Shown here one piece after another: positions 1 to 11,200 of a DNA stretch of 64,000 nucleotides. Position numbers and translations under genes: made by a program. Every line of letters starts with the position of its first letter. The first letter of the stretch is position 1. Under the pieces are notes generated by a model. It searched no databases and was not told the origin of the DNA. It saw nothing but the letters and a program-made list of their open reading frames with translations. Origin of the DNA: Shinella zoogloeoides (GTDB lineage Bacteria > Pseudomonadota > Alphaproteobacteria > Rhizobiales > Rhizobiaceae); assembly GCF_022682305.1 (NCBI RefSeq), contig NZ_CP093529.1, forward strand, positions 310,001 to 374,000. Reading direction: 5' to 3'.

Positions 1-567
1 GCATCTGCTGCCGATGCGGTAAGGGCCGCCATGACCCGGCAACTGGATGTGATCGTTCTCGACCTCGCAATGCCCGGTGACGTTTTTGACGCCATCGCGA
101 CCATCTGTCTTGAAAGGCCTGATACGAAGACGATCGCCTTCACCGCCTCCGTCGGGGTGGACAGCGCGGTTCGGGCGCTCGATGCCGGCGCCAGCGGTTA
201 TGTCATCAAGGGCAGCACCGCCGAGGAACTCTACAGCGCCATCCACGCCGTACTGCGCGGGGAGACCTTCATCACGCAGAGCTTCGCCACGAAGGTGATC
301 AGCGCCCTGCGCGATGCGACCCTGCGCCGGGCCGCGGCCCAGGCAATCCGTCTCAGTATCCGGGAAGAGCAGATCGTGCGCCTTCTCCTGCGCGGCAAGA
401 CCAACAAGGAGATCGCGACGCGCCTGCAGATCAGCGAAAAGACGGTCAAGCACTACATGAGCATTCTGATGCAGAAGCTAAGCGCCCGGAACCGGATCGA
501 GGTTGTCCTGGCGGCCCAGCGGCTGAACCCGGACTTCGGCATTTCGCCCGAGATGCGTCGGAACTGA
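1..567 (+). CDS. NarL/LuxR-type response regulator, 5'-truncated by window edge
   Basis: The reading frame is open from base 1, so the gene begins upstream of the window; the first ATG at 31 is internal. What remains carries the end of a receiver domain, with the phospho-acceptor aspartate in VIVLDLAMPG and the conserved Lys region near GYVIKG, then a C-terminal LuxR-type helix-turn-helix (about residues 105-165 from the first Met, with LSIREEQIVRLLLRGKTNKE and the recognition segment ISEKTVKHYM). Proteins of this build are phosphorylated by NarX/DegS-type kinases and bind promoter DNA as dimers. The obvious partner is the kinase encoded convergently at 478-1983; the two genes share 90 bp at their 3' ends. 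Its targets are not shown by sequence; the adjacent peroxidase/secretion locus is an inference from position. Confidence 0.9.
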   Translation, partial: ASAADAVRAAMTRQLDVIVLDLAMPGDVFDAIATICLERPDTKTIAFTASVGVDSAVRALDAGASGYVIKGSTAEELYSAIHAVLRGETFITQSFATKVISALRDATLRRAAAQAIRLSIREEQIVRLLLRGKTNKEIATRLQISEKTVKHYMSILMQKLSARNRIEVVLAAQRLNPDFGISPEMRRN

Positions 568-1983
568 CTCCATCATGCGCGGATCGACCGGCAGCGCGGC
601 GGTCACCACCGTTCCGCTGCCGGGCACCGTGGCGACCGAGAGGCTTCCGCCGAGCGCGCGCAGCCTGCGCCGCAGGCCGGTCACGCCAAGGCCGGGGACT
701 TGCCGCGGGGGCGCTTGTTCGCGCGGCTCGCTGCGCGCCGGGCCGTTACGGATGACGATGGAGATTCCTTCGTCGCTCCAGGCGGCCGAGACCTGCCTGT
801 CCGCGCCGCCCGCATGCTGGAAGGCGTTGTGAAGGCTTTCCTGGATGACCCGGAAGATGCAGATCTTGTAGGCGGGGGGAAGCTGGGCGGGCAGCGGGCC
901 GATATCGAGCGCGACGCTCGTGCCGGTCAGCGTTTCGTGCCGGTCGACGGCAAGGCGCACCACCTGCTCCACCGCGAGGTCCTCCAGCTCCGGCAGGACG
1001 AGGCCGGTGGCCATGTCGCGCAGGTCATGCACCACCCCGCCCGCCAGCCTGGCCGATTCCGCGCAATCCTCCACGATGCGCCGTGCGTCGGTGCCGACTG
1101 TGCTCAGCTTCAGCACCAGCAGCGCGAGCGACTGGATCGGCCCGTCATGCAAGGTCGAGCCGATATCGGTCAGAAGGTCCTCGTTCGCCTTGATCGCCTG
1201 CAGCTTGGCGAGGTCGGACTGGCCCCGGAGCTTCTCGTTCTGGCGCGCGAGCGCGCTTGCCTTGGCCGCGCGCCGCTTCAGCCGGTCCCGCTGCTCGACG
1301 ATAATGCGGTTGCTGCGCCGCGCGAGCAGAAAGAGCATGCCCATCATCATCACCGAGACGGAAGCGGTCGTCGACCAGATGGTGGTATTGGCCGAGGAGA
1401 TCTGGTCGATCAGCGGCTGCGCGTTCTTGTAGAACTCTCCCACGGCGATGATGGCGCCGGTCTCCAGGCTGTGCAGGGGGGCATAAACCTCGAACAGGGG
1501 CATGCCCCGTGCGCCGAAATGCCTGCCTACATCGTCCGATACCTGCTCCACATGGCCGATGACCTCCCCGCGAAAGGCGATCTCGGCGCCCGACAGGTCC
1601 GCCCTGGTGCCGATGGTGGCCTTGTCCGTGCTGTAGAGGATCGTTCCGTCGCGCCGCCAGATACGGGCCATCTCGACGTCGTTGTCCACGGTGGCGATAT
1701 GCATCAGCCTGTCGAGCTGGGCGATGGTCTCGGCAGGAAGCAGCGTGTCGTCCGATATATCCTGGACGAGCGGGGCCACGAAGGCCGTCATGTAGAAGGC
1801 GTCGGTCTGCGCGGTGGAGCTGATGCTCACCGCCTTCACATGGGAGCTGACGAAGAGCGCCAGGATGGTCATCATCCCAAGCACGATCGTCCCGGAAATC
1901 AACAGGAAACGCGCATAGACGCTGACGCGGAGGGTTTCCCCGAGACGCTTCTGCCAGGACTGCATATCAGACCAAAGTCGCAT
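478..1983 (-). CDS. Membrane sensor histidine kinase, HisKA_3 (NarX/DegS) type
   Basis: A 501-residue inner-membrane kinase. Transmembrane helix 1 is at about residues 26-47 and helix 2 at about 201-221, enclosing a ~150-residue periplasmic sensor domain. A basic, coiled-coil-like stretch (225-270) follows, then the dimerisation/phosphotransfer segment with the phospho-acceptor His279 in TLHDGPIQ, typical of the HisKA_3 class that phosphorylates LuxR-type regulators. The HATPase_c domain shows the N box (QESLHNAFQHAG, Asn386) and the glycine-rich GLGVTGLRRRL segment. The C-terminal ~30 residues are encoded antisense to the end of the response-regulator gene. The start at 1983 is the longest reading and has no clear ribosome site; Met7 is an alternative. 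It is divergent from the peroxidase gene across a 293-bp region containing an inverted repeat. Confidence 0.88.
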   Translation of the reverse strand: MRLWSDMQSWQKRLGETLRVSVYARFLLISGTIVLGMMTILALFVSSHVKAVSISSTAQTDAFYMTAFVAPLVQDISDDTLLPAETIAQLDRLMHIATVDNDVEMARIWRRDGTILYSTDKATIGTRADLSGAEIAFRGEVIGHVEQVSDDVGRHFGARGMPLFEVYAPLHSLETGAIIAVGEFYKNAQPLIDQISSANTTIWSTTASVSVMMMGMLFLLARRSNRIIVEQRDRLKRRAAKASALARQNEKLRGQSDLAKLQAIKANEDLLTDIGSTLHDGPIQSLALLVLKLSTVGTDARRIVEDCAESARLAGGVVHDLRDMATGLVLPELEDLAVEQVVRLAVDRHETLTGTSVALDIGPLPAQLPPAYKICIFRVIQESLHNAFQHAGGADRQVSAAWSDEGISIVIRNGPARSEPREQAPPRQVPGLGVTGLRRRLRALGGSLSVATVPGSGTVVTAALPVDPRMMESVPTHLGRNAEVRVQPLGRQDNLDPVPGA

Positions 1984-2020
1984 ATCAGGTCAGCCTAAAG
2001 TATCCGGTCGCAACATCGCC

Positions 2021-2047
2021 GAAGGTCCAGTCCGGGCTTGGACCTTC
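2021..2047. promoter_or_regulatory. Inverted repeat between kinase and peroxidase genes, candidate operator
   Basis: Perfect 9-bp arms GAAGGTCCA and TGGACCTTC are separated by 9 bp. The repeat sits 38-64 bp upstream of the kinase start and about 230 bp upstream of the peroxidase start. No T-run follows, so it is not an intrinsic terminator. A binding site for the dimeric response regulator is a reasonable but unproven reading. Nothing else is recognised in the 1984-2276 intergenic region. Confidence 0.4.
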
Positions 2048-2276
2048 TCCCCTGCCGGCCAGCCCTCGATGGGATCAAGCTGCGAACATCGAACTGGAAG
2101 GGGATTTGCCGGGGCAAGCCGCGCCGCTACCGCGACGCGCATTTCGAGCGATCCTACACCAGTCTCCACGAATTTACACCGTCCTCTTGCGGACGGCGCA
2201 TGTGGTTTCAACCGGCCGTTTGCGCCTGGTGCGCCTGCGGCCCGATTTTCGCGGCCCGAGGGGCATGGAGGGTATC

Positions 2277-5200
2277 ATGGCCATACATCTCAACCAGCAC
2301 GATCTCACATTCATCCTGAAGCAGATTAAGATCGCCGAAGCCCACTCCAACGGAACGCCGATCACCGAGATCCGGCTGGATGCGCAGGGCAACCCCATCA
2401 CGGACCGCGCCTGGTACACCAACCCTCTGACCTTCGACGCGGCCGCCGCGCGCGCCGTGCCGGACGCCAAGACGCCCTTCGGCCTGAGGACGGTCGACGG
2501 CAGCTACAACAACCTCCTGGAAGGACGCGAACTCTGGGGAGCGGCCGACCAGCCGATGCCGCGTTACCTCGACCCGAACTATATCGACGGCGGCGCGGAA
2601 ACGCCCTTCTCCCTCGGCCCCGGCCCGCTCGGCCCCGTTACGAATACCAACTATGGCGTCGATGGCACATCCACCTTCCCCGGCACCGGTTTGAATGGCG
2701 GCCATACCGGCAATGTCGTGGATACCGATCCGCGCGTCATCTCCAACCTCGTCGCCGACATGAGCGCGAACAATCCGGCCGCCCTCTATGCGGCGCTCGT
2801 CTTCGCGGAATCGGCCGATCCCTATGCGGACCTGGCGGAACTGATGGCCGCGCGCGTCACGCAAGCGCAGGCCGCCGCCATGGCCGTCACGGCCCAGACG
2901 GCCTTCGACGCCGCGATGACGGTGCTGAACGCCGCCACTACCGCCTATGCGGCCAATGCCGACCCGGCCGCGGTCGCCGGCCTCATCGACGCCATACAGG
3001 ATGCGGCCACGGGCGTCGCCGAAAGCGGCCTTGCGCTCGACCGCGCCAATGCGCTGGCGGCGGACCCGAATGCCGGTTTCCTCGCGCTCGCCGAGGAGAA
3101 GGGGCTGGTCATCCAGAACGGCTCGCTCGTCATCCCGAACGTCGCGCCCGACGAGGGTATTTCCGCGCCATTCAACGCCTGGATGACTTTCTTCGGCCAG
3201 TTCTTCGACCATGGCCTCGACCTTATCAGCAAGGGCGGCAATGGTTCGATCTTCATTCCGCTGAAGGCTGATGACCCCTTGATCGCCGGGGCTGACGGAA
3301 TACTCGGCAATGCCGACGACCTGCCGCCTTCCATGCGCTTCATGGTGCTGACCCGCTCTGAGACCGTTTTCGACGAGAACGGCGTGCCGACCCAGCGCAA
3401 CACGACGACTCCCTTCGTCGACCAGAACCAGACCTATACCTCGCATGCCTCCCATCAGGTCTTCCTGCGCGAATATGTCATGGGACCGAACGGGCCGGTC
3501 GCCACGGGGCGGCTCTTGGGCGGGCAGGACGGTGGGCTTGCCACATGGGACGACGTAAAGGCGCAGGCGAAAAACCTTCTGGGCATCGAGCTGACCGACG
3601 GCGACGTGCTCAATATCCCGCTGATCCATACCGACGCCTATGGCGAGTTCATCCGCGGCGCCAACGGGCTGCCGCAGATCGTCACCGGCATCAACCCGGA
3701 TGGGACGCCGTCGAGCCTTGTTTCGGGCAGCCTGCCGGTTGCGGTCAACACGTTCGCCGCCGGGGCCGTGCGCATCGGCCATGCCTTCCTCGACGACATC
3801 GCGCATACGGCCAATCCGTTCAACAGCCAGACGGGCGCGCTGAAGACGGCCGACGCGGACAATGTCGTGAACGATCTCAATGCCGATGGCCGGATCGACG
3901 GAACCGAAACCCCGCTGCCCGCCGGCCAGTATGACGATGAGTTGCTCGGCCGCCATTTCATCACCGGCGACGGGCGCGGCAACGAGAATTTCGGCCTGAC
4001 GGCCGTCCACCATATCTTCCACTCCGAGCACAATCGCCAGACGGTGATCCAGAAGCTGACCATTCTGGAAGAGGGTGACCTCGCCTTCGTCAATGAGTGG
4101 CTGGCGGTCGATATCGACGCGGCTGCGCTGGCATCGATCAAGGCAAGCCTGCAAGGCACGATCGACAAGAACGCCTATATTGAGAACAGCCCCCTTGTCT
4201 GGGATGGTGAGCGCATCTTCCAGGCCGCGCGCTTCGCGACGGAGATGCAATACCAGCATCTCGTCTTCGAGGAGTTCGCTCGCAAGGTCCAGCCGGCTGT
4301 CGATCCCTTCGTGTTCAACTCGGTGACCGACATCAATCCGGCGATCTTCGCCGAGTTCGCCAATGTCGTGTACCGCTTCGGCCATTCCATGCTCACGGAC
4401 AGCCTGCCGCGGGCGTTCTTCTCCGCAGATGCCGCGACCAACCATCTCGACGTCGTCGACGAGGGCCTGATCAAGGCCTTCCTCGATCCGGTGGATTTCG
4501 ACCGCGACGGCGGTGTCTCGCATGAGGAGGCCGCCGGGGCCATCGTTCGCGGGCTGACCAATGTGCGCGGCAACGCCATCGACGAGTTCGTCGTTGATGC
4601 CCTGCGCAACAACCTGCTCGGCCTGCCGCTCGACCTTGCCGCGATGAACATCGCCCGCGGCCGCGACACCGGCATGCCTTCCCTCAACCAGGCCCGCGAG
4701 CAGCTTTTCGCCGCGACCGGCCACAGCTTCCTGAAGCCCTATGCGAACTGGACCGAGTTCGCCGTCGGCCTCAAGAACCCGCTCTCCGTGGTCAATTTCA
4801 TCGCGGCCTACGGCACGCATGCCGCCATTACCACCGCGCTGACGCTTGCCGACAAGCGCGCCGCCGCGTGGGAATTGGTGTTCGGGGTGGAGGCGGACGG
4901 CGTCACAGTGTCCGATATCGCCGACCGGGTCGCCTTCATCAACGGCGCGGGCCAATATGCTACCGACAAGGGCGGCCTCGACAATGTGGATCTGTGGATC
5001 GGTGGCCTTGCCGAGAAGATCCTTCTCTTCGGCGGCATGCTCGGCTCCACCTTCACGGCGATCTTCGAGGCGCAGCTCGAGGCGCTGCAGGATGCCGACC
5101 GCTTCTACTATCTGACCCGTACCCAGGGCCTGAACTTCATCGATGCGCTGGAAAACAACGCCTTCTCGAAGATGATCATGGCGAATACGGACATCACCAT

Positions 5201-8200
5201 GCCCGGCGCGGACGGCATCCGCGGCACGGCGGACGACGAGGTGCGTCACCATATCGGTATCGATTCCTTCACCAAGTACGACCATGTCCTCGAGGTCAAC
5301 GTCCAGTACCAGCAGGACTACAACGGCGCGGCAGCCGGCAAGGACCCGCTCGGCAACGACGCGGTGCTCGAGGCGCTCGGCCTCACCAAGGTGGAACGCG
5401 ACATGCCGACCGCCTTCCAGGGATACTACCAGAACTATCTGCGCTTCTTCGGCGGCGAGCATGTCGTGCTCGGCGGCTCGGCCGGCCGTGACGTGCTGAT
5501 CGGCGATCTTGGCGACGACGCGATCTGGGGCGATGCCGGCAACGATTATATCGAGGGCGGCCAGGGCGTCGATCTCATCATGGGCGGCGCCGGCGACGAC
5601 GTGATCCTGGACGAGGGCGACGACGGCGACTTCATCAAGGGCGACGCCGGCGATGATGTCATCTCCAGTTCCAACGGCCTCGATATCCTGATGGGCGGCG
5701 AGGGCAAGGACGTCGTCTTTGCCGGCGTGGACAGCACGGAAATCTTTGCCGGCGAGGGCGATGACTTCCTGCTCGGCGGCGACGGCGCGGATTTCCTGCT
5801 CGGCAACGAGGGCGACGACTGGCTGGAGGCCGGCGGCGGCTTCGACACCACGGCCGGTGACAATTCCGAGCTGTTCTTCAATTCGACCATCCTCGGCCAT
5901 GACGTGATGTTCGCCGGTTCCGACGAGCACGATTTCGACGCGGAATCAGGCGACGACATCATGGTTCAGGGCGAAAGCGTCATGCGCAACGAGGGCATGT
6001 TCGGCTTTGACTGGGCGAGCTATCAGGGCGCCCAGTTCGACGCGGACGCCGACATGCGCATCCGCATCTTCACGACCGAGGAGCAGGATATCCTGCGCAA
6101 CCGCTTCGACAAGGTCGAGGCGCTTTCGGGCGGCGACGGCAACGACAACCTGCGCGGCGACGACCGGGCGGCCGGCGACCTGCCGGCGGTGCCGACCGTC
6201 AACAACACCGAGGCCCTGTTCTTCAAGGACGAACTCAGCCAGGCCGGACTCGCCCGCATCGAGGGCCTGCGCGCGCTGCTTGGCGACCTCGTGTCGGACG
6301 TGCCGGAAGGCAACAGCGAGGCCGTCGTGGCCTTTACCGGCGGCAACATCCTGCTTGGCGGCGGGGGAAGCGACCGCCTGCAGGGCAATGGCGGCGACGA
6401 CTTCATCGACGGCAATGCGCGGCTCAATGTCCGCATCCGCATCGTCGGTCTCGGCGAGGAGAACGACGCCGATAACGAGATCGCCACGATCTACTCGCTC
6501 AAGCATACGTTCACCGGCAACGAGGGGACCTTCGTTCCGATAGCGTGGATCGGCAAGACGATGTTCGAGTTGCTCGTCGCGCGTGAGATCGTACCCAGTC
6601 AGATGCATATCGTACGTGAAATCATCGCTAATGACGGTGATGATTCTGATATAGACACGGCCGTGTTCAACGATAATCTGCAGAACGACGACGGCAGCTT
6701 CAACTACACGATCACGGCCAATGGCGACGGCACCGTGACGGTCACGCATGTGAATGTCAGCAATATCGACGACGCCGTCACCGGTCGCCCGCTGATTTCG
6801 GACGGCGTCGATACGCTGCGCAATATCGAGCGGCTGGAGTTCCGCGATCAGGTGGTCGTGTTCACGCCGCCGCAGCTCTATCTCCAGCGCACGTCGGCGA
6901 CGCGCTCGGAGACCTTCAACTCGACGAGCTACACGGACAATGACGGCATATGGACCGACGACTGGGCGGAGACCGGCGACGACGGAAGCTCGACCTCGGA
7001 CAATGGCCAGATCCGCATCAGCAACAACCGGCTCGAATTCGACGGCGCGAGCCAGGGCGTCGGCAACGGTGCGGTCATCCAGCGCGGCGTCGCCGGGCTG
7101 GCCGGCGCGGTCTCGGCCACCGTCTCCTTCGACTACGGCGAGAACATCGAGGCTGGCGAGACCGTTCTGGTCGAGTTCTCCCGTGATGGGAACCCGGCCA
7201 ACCTGCAAACCCTCGTGACCATCGGCAGCACATCCGGCAACAACACCTCCACCGGCACGCTGGCCCTGACCGGGCCGTTCACGGCAGGTGCGTTCATCCG
7301 GTTCACGGTCTCGGCCATGGACAACGACAACGACGTCGCCTGGGTCGACAATCTCAACATTACCGGCGTCACCGCGCAGAACGTACACTATCAGGCGACC
7401 TTCACGGAGGGTAACGGAACGGCGACCGGGGCTGATGTTCCCATCGCCAGCAATCCGCTGATCGTGGAGAACGACCGGATCGTCTCGGCCCGCGTCGTCC
7501 TTACCAATGCGCAGGCCGGCGACAGCTTCGATATTCCGGGCAACCTGCCGGGCAATATCAACAGCAGCGTGCAGGCCATCGGCGGACAGATCGTCGTGAC
7601 CCTCACCGGCAACGAGCCGAACATCGCCAACTGGCAGGCTGCCCTCCAGGCGATCGAGTTCCGCAACAACTCGCAGACCCCGAGCAGCATCCCGCGCGTC
7701 ATCCAGGTCACCGTCAACGACGGTTTCCTCGACAGCAACATTGCGACGACGACGATCAACGTCGTTCCCGTCAACGACGTGCCCAATGCGGGCAACGATG
7801 CCATCCTGACCAATTTCACCGGCAATTTCAGCGTTCCGGTCTGGATGCTCCTGGCCAACGACACCGACGCCGACGGACAGGCGTTGAACATCACGAATGC
7901 GACCGAAGGGCAGGGGCAGTTTGCCGTCGCCCTGGCGGCCGGCGTGATCAACGTGACCCGCACGACGACAGACGCCCGCCAGTTCACTTACACGGTCTCT
8001 GATGGCACCGCCACGGATACCGCCAATGTGAGCGTGCAGGTGGACACGACCCCCACCAATGGCGGCAACGGCGCGGAAATCCTGCTCGGCGACGCCGCCG
8101 GCACGGTGTTCAACGGCAATGGCGGCAACGATATCATCATGGCCGGCGGCGGCAACGATACGGTCTCCGGCGGCACCGGCGACGACCTCGTCGTCTGGAA

Positions 8201-11200
8201 TGCCGGCGATGGTCGCGATTTCGTGGACGGCGGCGGCAATACCGACACCATGCGCGTCGTCGGCAATGCGACGGCGGAGACCTACAATATCTACACACGC
8301 GCCGCCTGGCTCGCGCTTGCCGGGAACACGGCCGCGCAACTGAACGCCAATACCGAAATCGTCATCGCCCGGGGCGCCACGAACAATGCCGCGATCATTG
8401 CCGAACTCGACAATATCGAGGAGATCGTCATCGACGGCATGGGCGGCGGCGACACGTTCAATGCGGTCGGCAATTTCGGTGGCACCAGCCTCCTGACCAG
8501 CACCATCACGCTGAACGGCGGCAGCGGTGACGATGTCGTGAACTTCTCGGCCCTGTCCTCGGCCCACCGCATCGTCTTCCGTTCCAACGGCGGCAACGAT
8601 ACGGTCATCGGCAATGTCCGACCGCAGGACGTGATCCAGCTTGCGCCCGGCGAGGATATCTCCAGCTATTCGCTGGCAAGCAACGGCAACGGCACGCAGA
8701 CGTTCTCGAACGGCACGCATTCGATCACCTTCACCGGAACGGTGCCGCCGCAGTTCCAGAACGGTTCGTCGACTGGCGGAACGGCTCTCGACGACGAGGA
8801 CCTGGAAGATCTGCTCGACATGGTGCGTGATCCCGCCTTTGACCGGGATTCCTCCGGCTACGGCAACAATGCCGGACATCCCCACTGGGGCGCGGGCGGC
8901 AATCCGTTCATCCGGCTGACGGAGGCGCACTATACGGACGGTGCTTCGGGAATCCGTGAAACGGCGCTCACGCCGCGGGAAATCTCCGACATCCTGTCGA
9001 ACCAGGACAATGACGGCAACGGTGTCGAGGAGAGCATTCCGAACAGCTTCGGCGGGACGAGCCTGCTGACCTTCTTCGGCCAGTATTTCGACCACGGGCT
9101 CGACTTCGTGGCCAAGGGGCAGCCGGGCTATGTCGCCATCGGCTCCTCCTCGTTCCCGATCGACGCACCGCGCTCCAACATCGTGCCCGGCACGGGCGTC
9201 AACGGCGTTCCGGCCGAGTACATCAACAACACCTCGCCCTATGTCGACCAGAACCAGGCCTACGGCTCGCACAACGCGATCACGGACGTCCTGCGCAAAT
9301 GGGAGGTCGGCAGCAACGGCCAGGCCGTGCAGACCGCCTACCTGCTGGCGGGCGACGTGGACGCCACGGGTCGGGCGCTGCTGCCCACGCTCAGCCACCT
9401 GCGCGACAACTACCGCGTGATGACCGGCGGCGGCGAGCTGACATCGGAGGATATCTCCAACTTCGACGGCTCCGGCCAGCCGCTGCTGATCGACTTCATC
9501 CCGGTCTATTCCAGCCCGGGCCAGCTCGATCTCGACGCCATCGGCCATTACTTCATCGCCGGTGACGGCCGGGCCAACGAGAACGTGATGCTGACCTCCA
9601 TGCACACGATCTGGGCCAGGAACCACAATTACTGGGTCGACCAGATCAAGGCCCAGACCGATGGCGCATGGACCGAGGCCGAATATTTCCAAGCGGCCCG
9701 GATGATGAACATCGCCGAATACCAGCGCGTGGTCTTCACCGAATTCGCGACCGCCATGGCCGGCGGCTTCGACGGCGACGACGAGCATGGCTTCGAGGGC
9801 TACGACCCGGATGTCGATGCCTCCATCTCCGTCGAGTTCTCCCAGGCGGCCTACCGCTTCGGCCATTCGATGCTCAATGAGACGGTCAGCTACGTCGATG
9901 GAAACGGCCAGCTCCAGCAGATCTCGCTGGTCCAGGCCTTCCTCAATCCGGGCCAGTTGTCGAGCCTCGGCATCGACGCGCTGATCGCCGGCTCGGTCGA
10001 GGTGCCGCATCAGGCGATCGACGTGGATGTGGTCAACGCGCTGCGCAACCAGCTCGTCGGCCGGCCGCTGGACCTTGCCGCCCTCAACATCTTCCGTGGG
10101 CGGGACATGGGGATCGCGCCGTTCAACACGGTGCGCGCCGAACTCTACGAGAAGACCCATCTGACGGCGCTGCGTCCCTATACGGGCTGGGCCGACTTCG
10201 CCCAGCGCAACGCCATCTCCACTGCCATGCTGGCCAAGCTGCAGCAGGCCTATCCCGACGGGTTCGAGACGATGGACCTGTGGGTGGGCGGTCTCATGGA
10301 AAAACCGATGGCCGGCCAGCTCGGCTCGACCTTCGGCTATATCTTCCTGGAGCAGCTCAACCGCCTGCAGCACGGCGACAAGCTCTACTATCTGGAGATC
10401 TTCGACGACTCCATGTTCACCGGCGAGAACAGTATCACCTTCGCCGAGATCATCAAGCGCAACACGGGTCTCACCGGACTTCCGGAAAACGTCTTCGACA
10501 CCGACGGCTCCAATGCCGCGGACAGCGACGACGACGACATTTTCGGCAATGTCGACGATGAGGACGACACACCCGACAACGGTAACGACGATGATGACGG
10601 CGACAATCCCGATGACGGCGAGGACGACGAGGACGACGACCAGCCGGACGAGGATGACGACGGTGACGATGAAGACGACGATGAGGAGGAGGATGACGAC
10701 GACGACGACGATGAAGATGAAGATGAAGATGAAGATGAGGACGACGACACTCCCGGCGGCGGCGATACCGATGACGACGATGATGGCGATACGCTAGACG
10801 ATGACGATGATGGAGACGGTGTCGTCGTGCCGCCGGCATCTCCCTCGGTTCGTGTCGGAACGCCGGGCGCGGATGTCCTGACGGGCGCTGCCGGCGCGGA
10901 TACCATCATCGGCCACGAGGGTGACGACGTCCTGACCGGTGCCGGTGGCGCGGATATCATCCGCGGCGGGACGGGCGACGACTTCATCGACGGCGGCGAT
11001 GGCCGCGACGTCATCTTCGCCGGCGCCGGCAATGACGACGTGTTCGGAGGGGCGGATGCCGACATGGTCTATGGCGAGGCCGGGGATGACCGCATCCTTG
11101 CCCAGGGCGGCGACGACCTGGTGAATGCGGGCGCCGGCAACGACACGGTGTTCGGCGGCGAAGGCAACGACCTCTTCGTCGCGGAAGCGGGTGACGGCAA

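Noticed and set aside
2208..5930. Very long open frame antisense to the peroxidase gene (also at 5946-10373)
   Set aside because: A product of GC-rich codon bias opposite a real gene: no ribosome site at the start, no recognisable domain, and the sense strand has clear peroxidase and RTX motifs.
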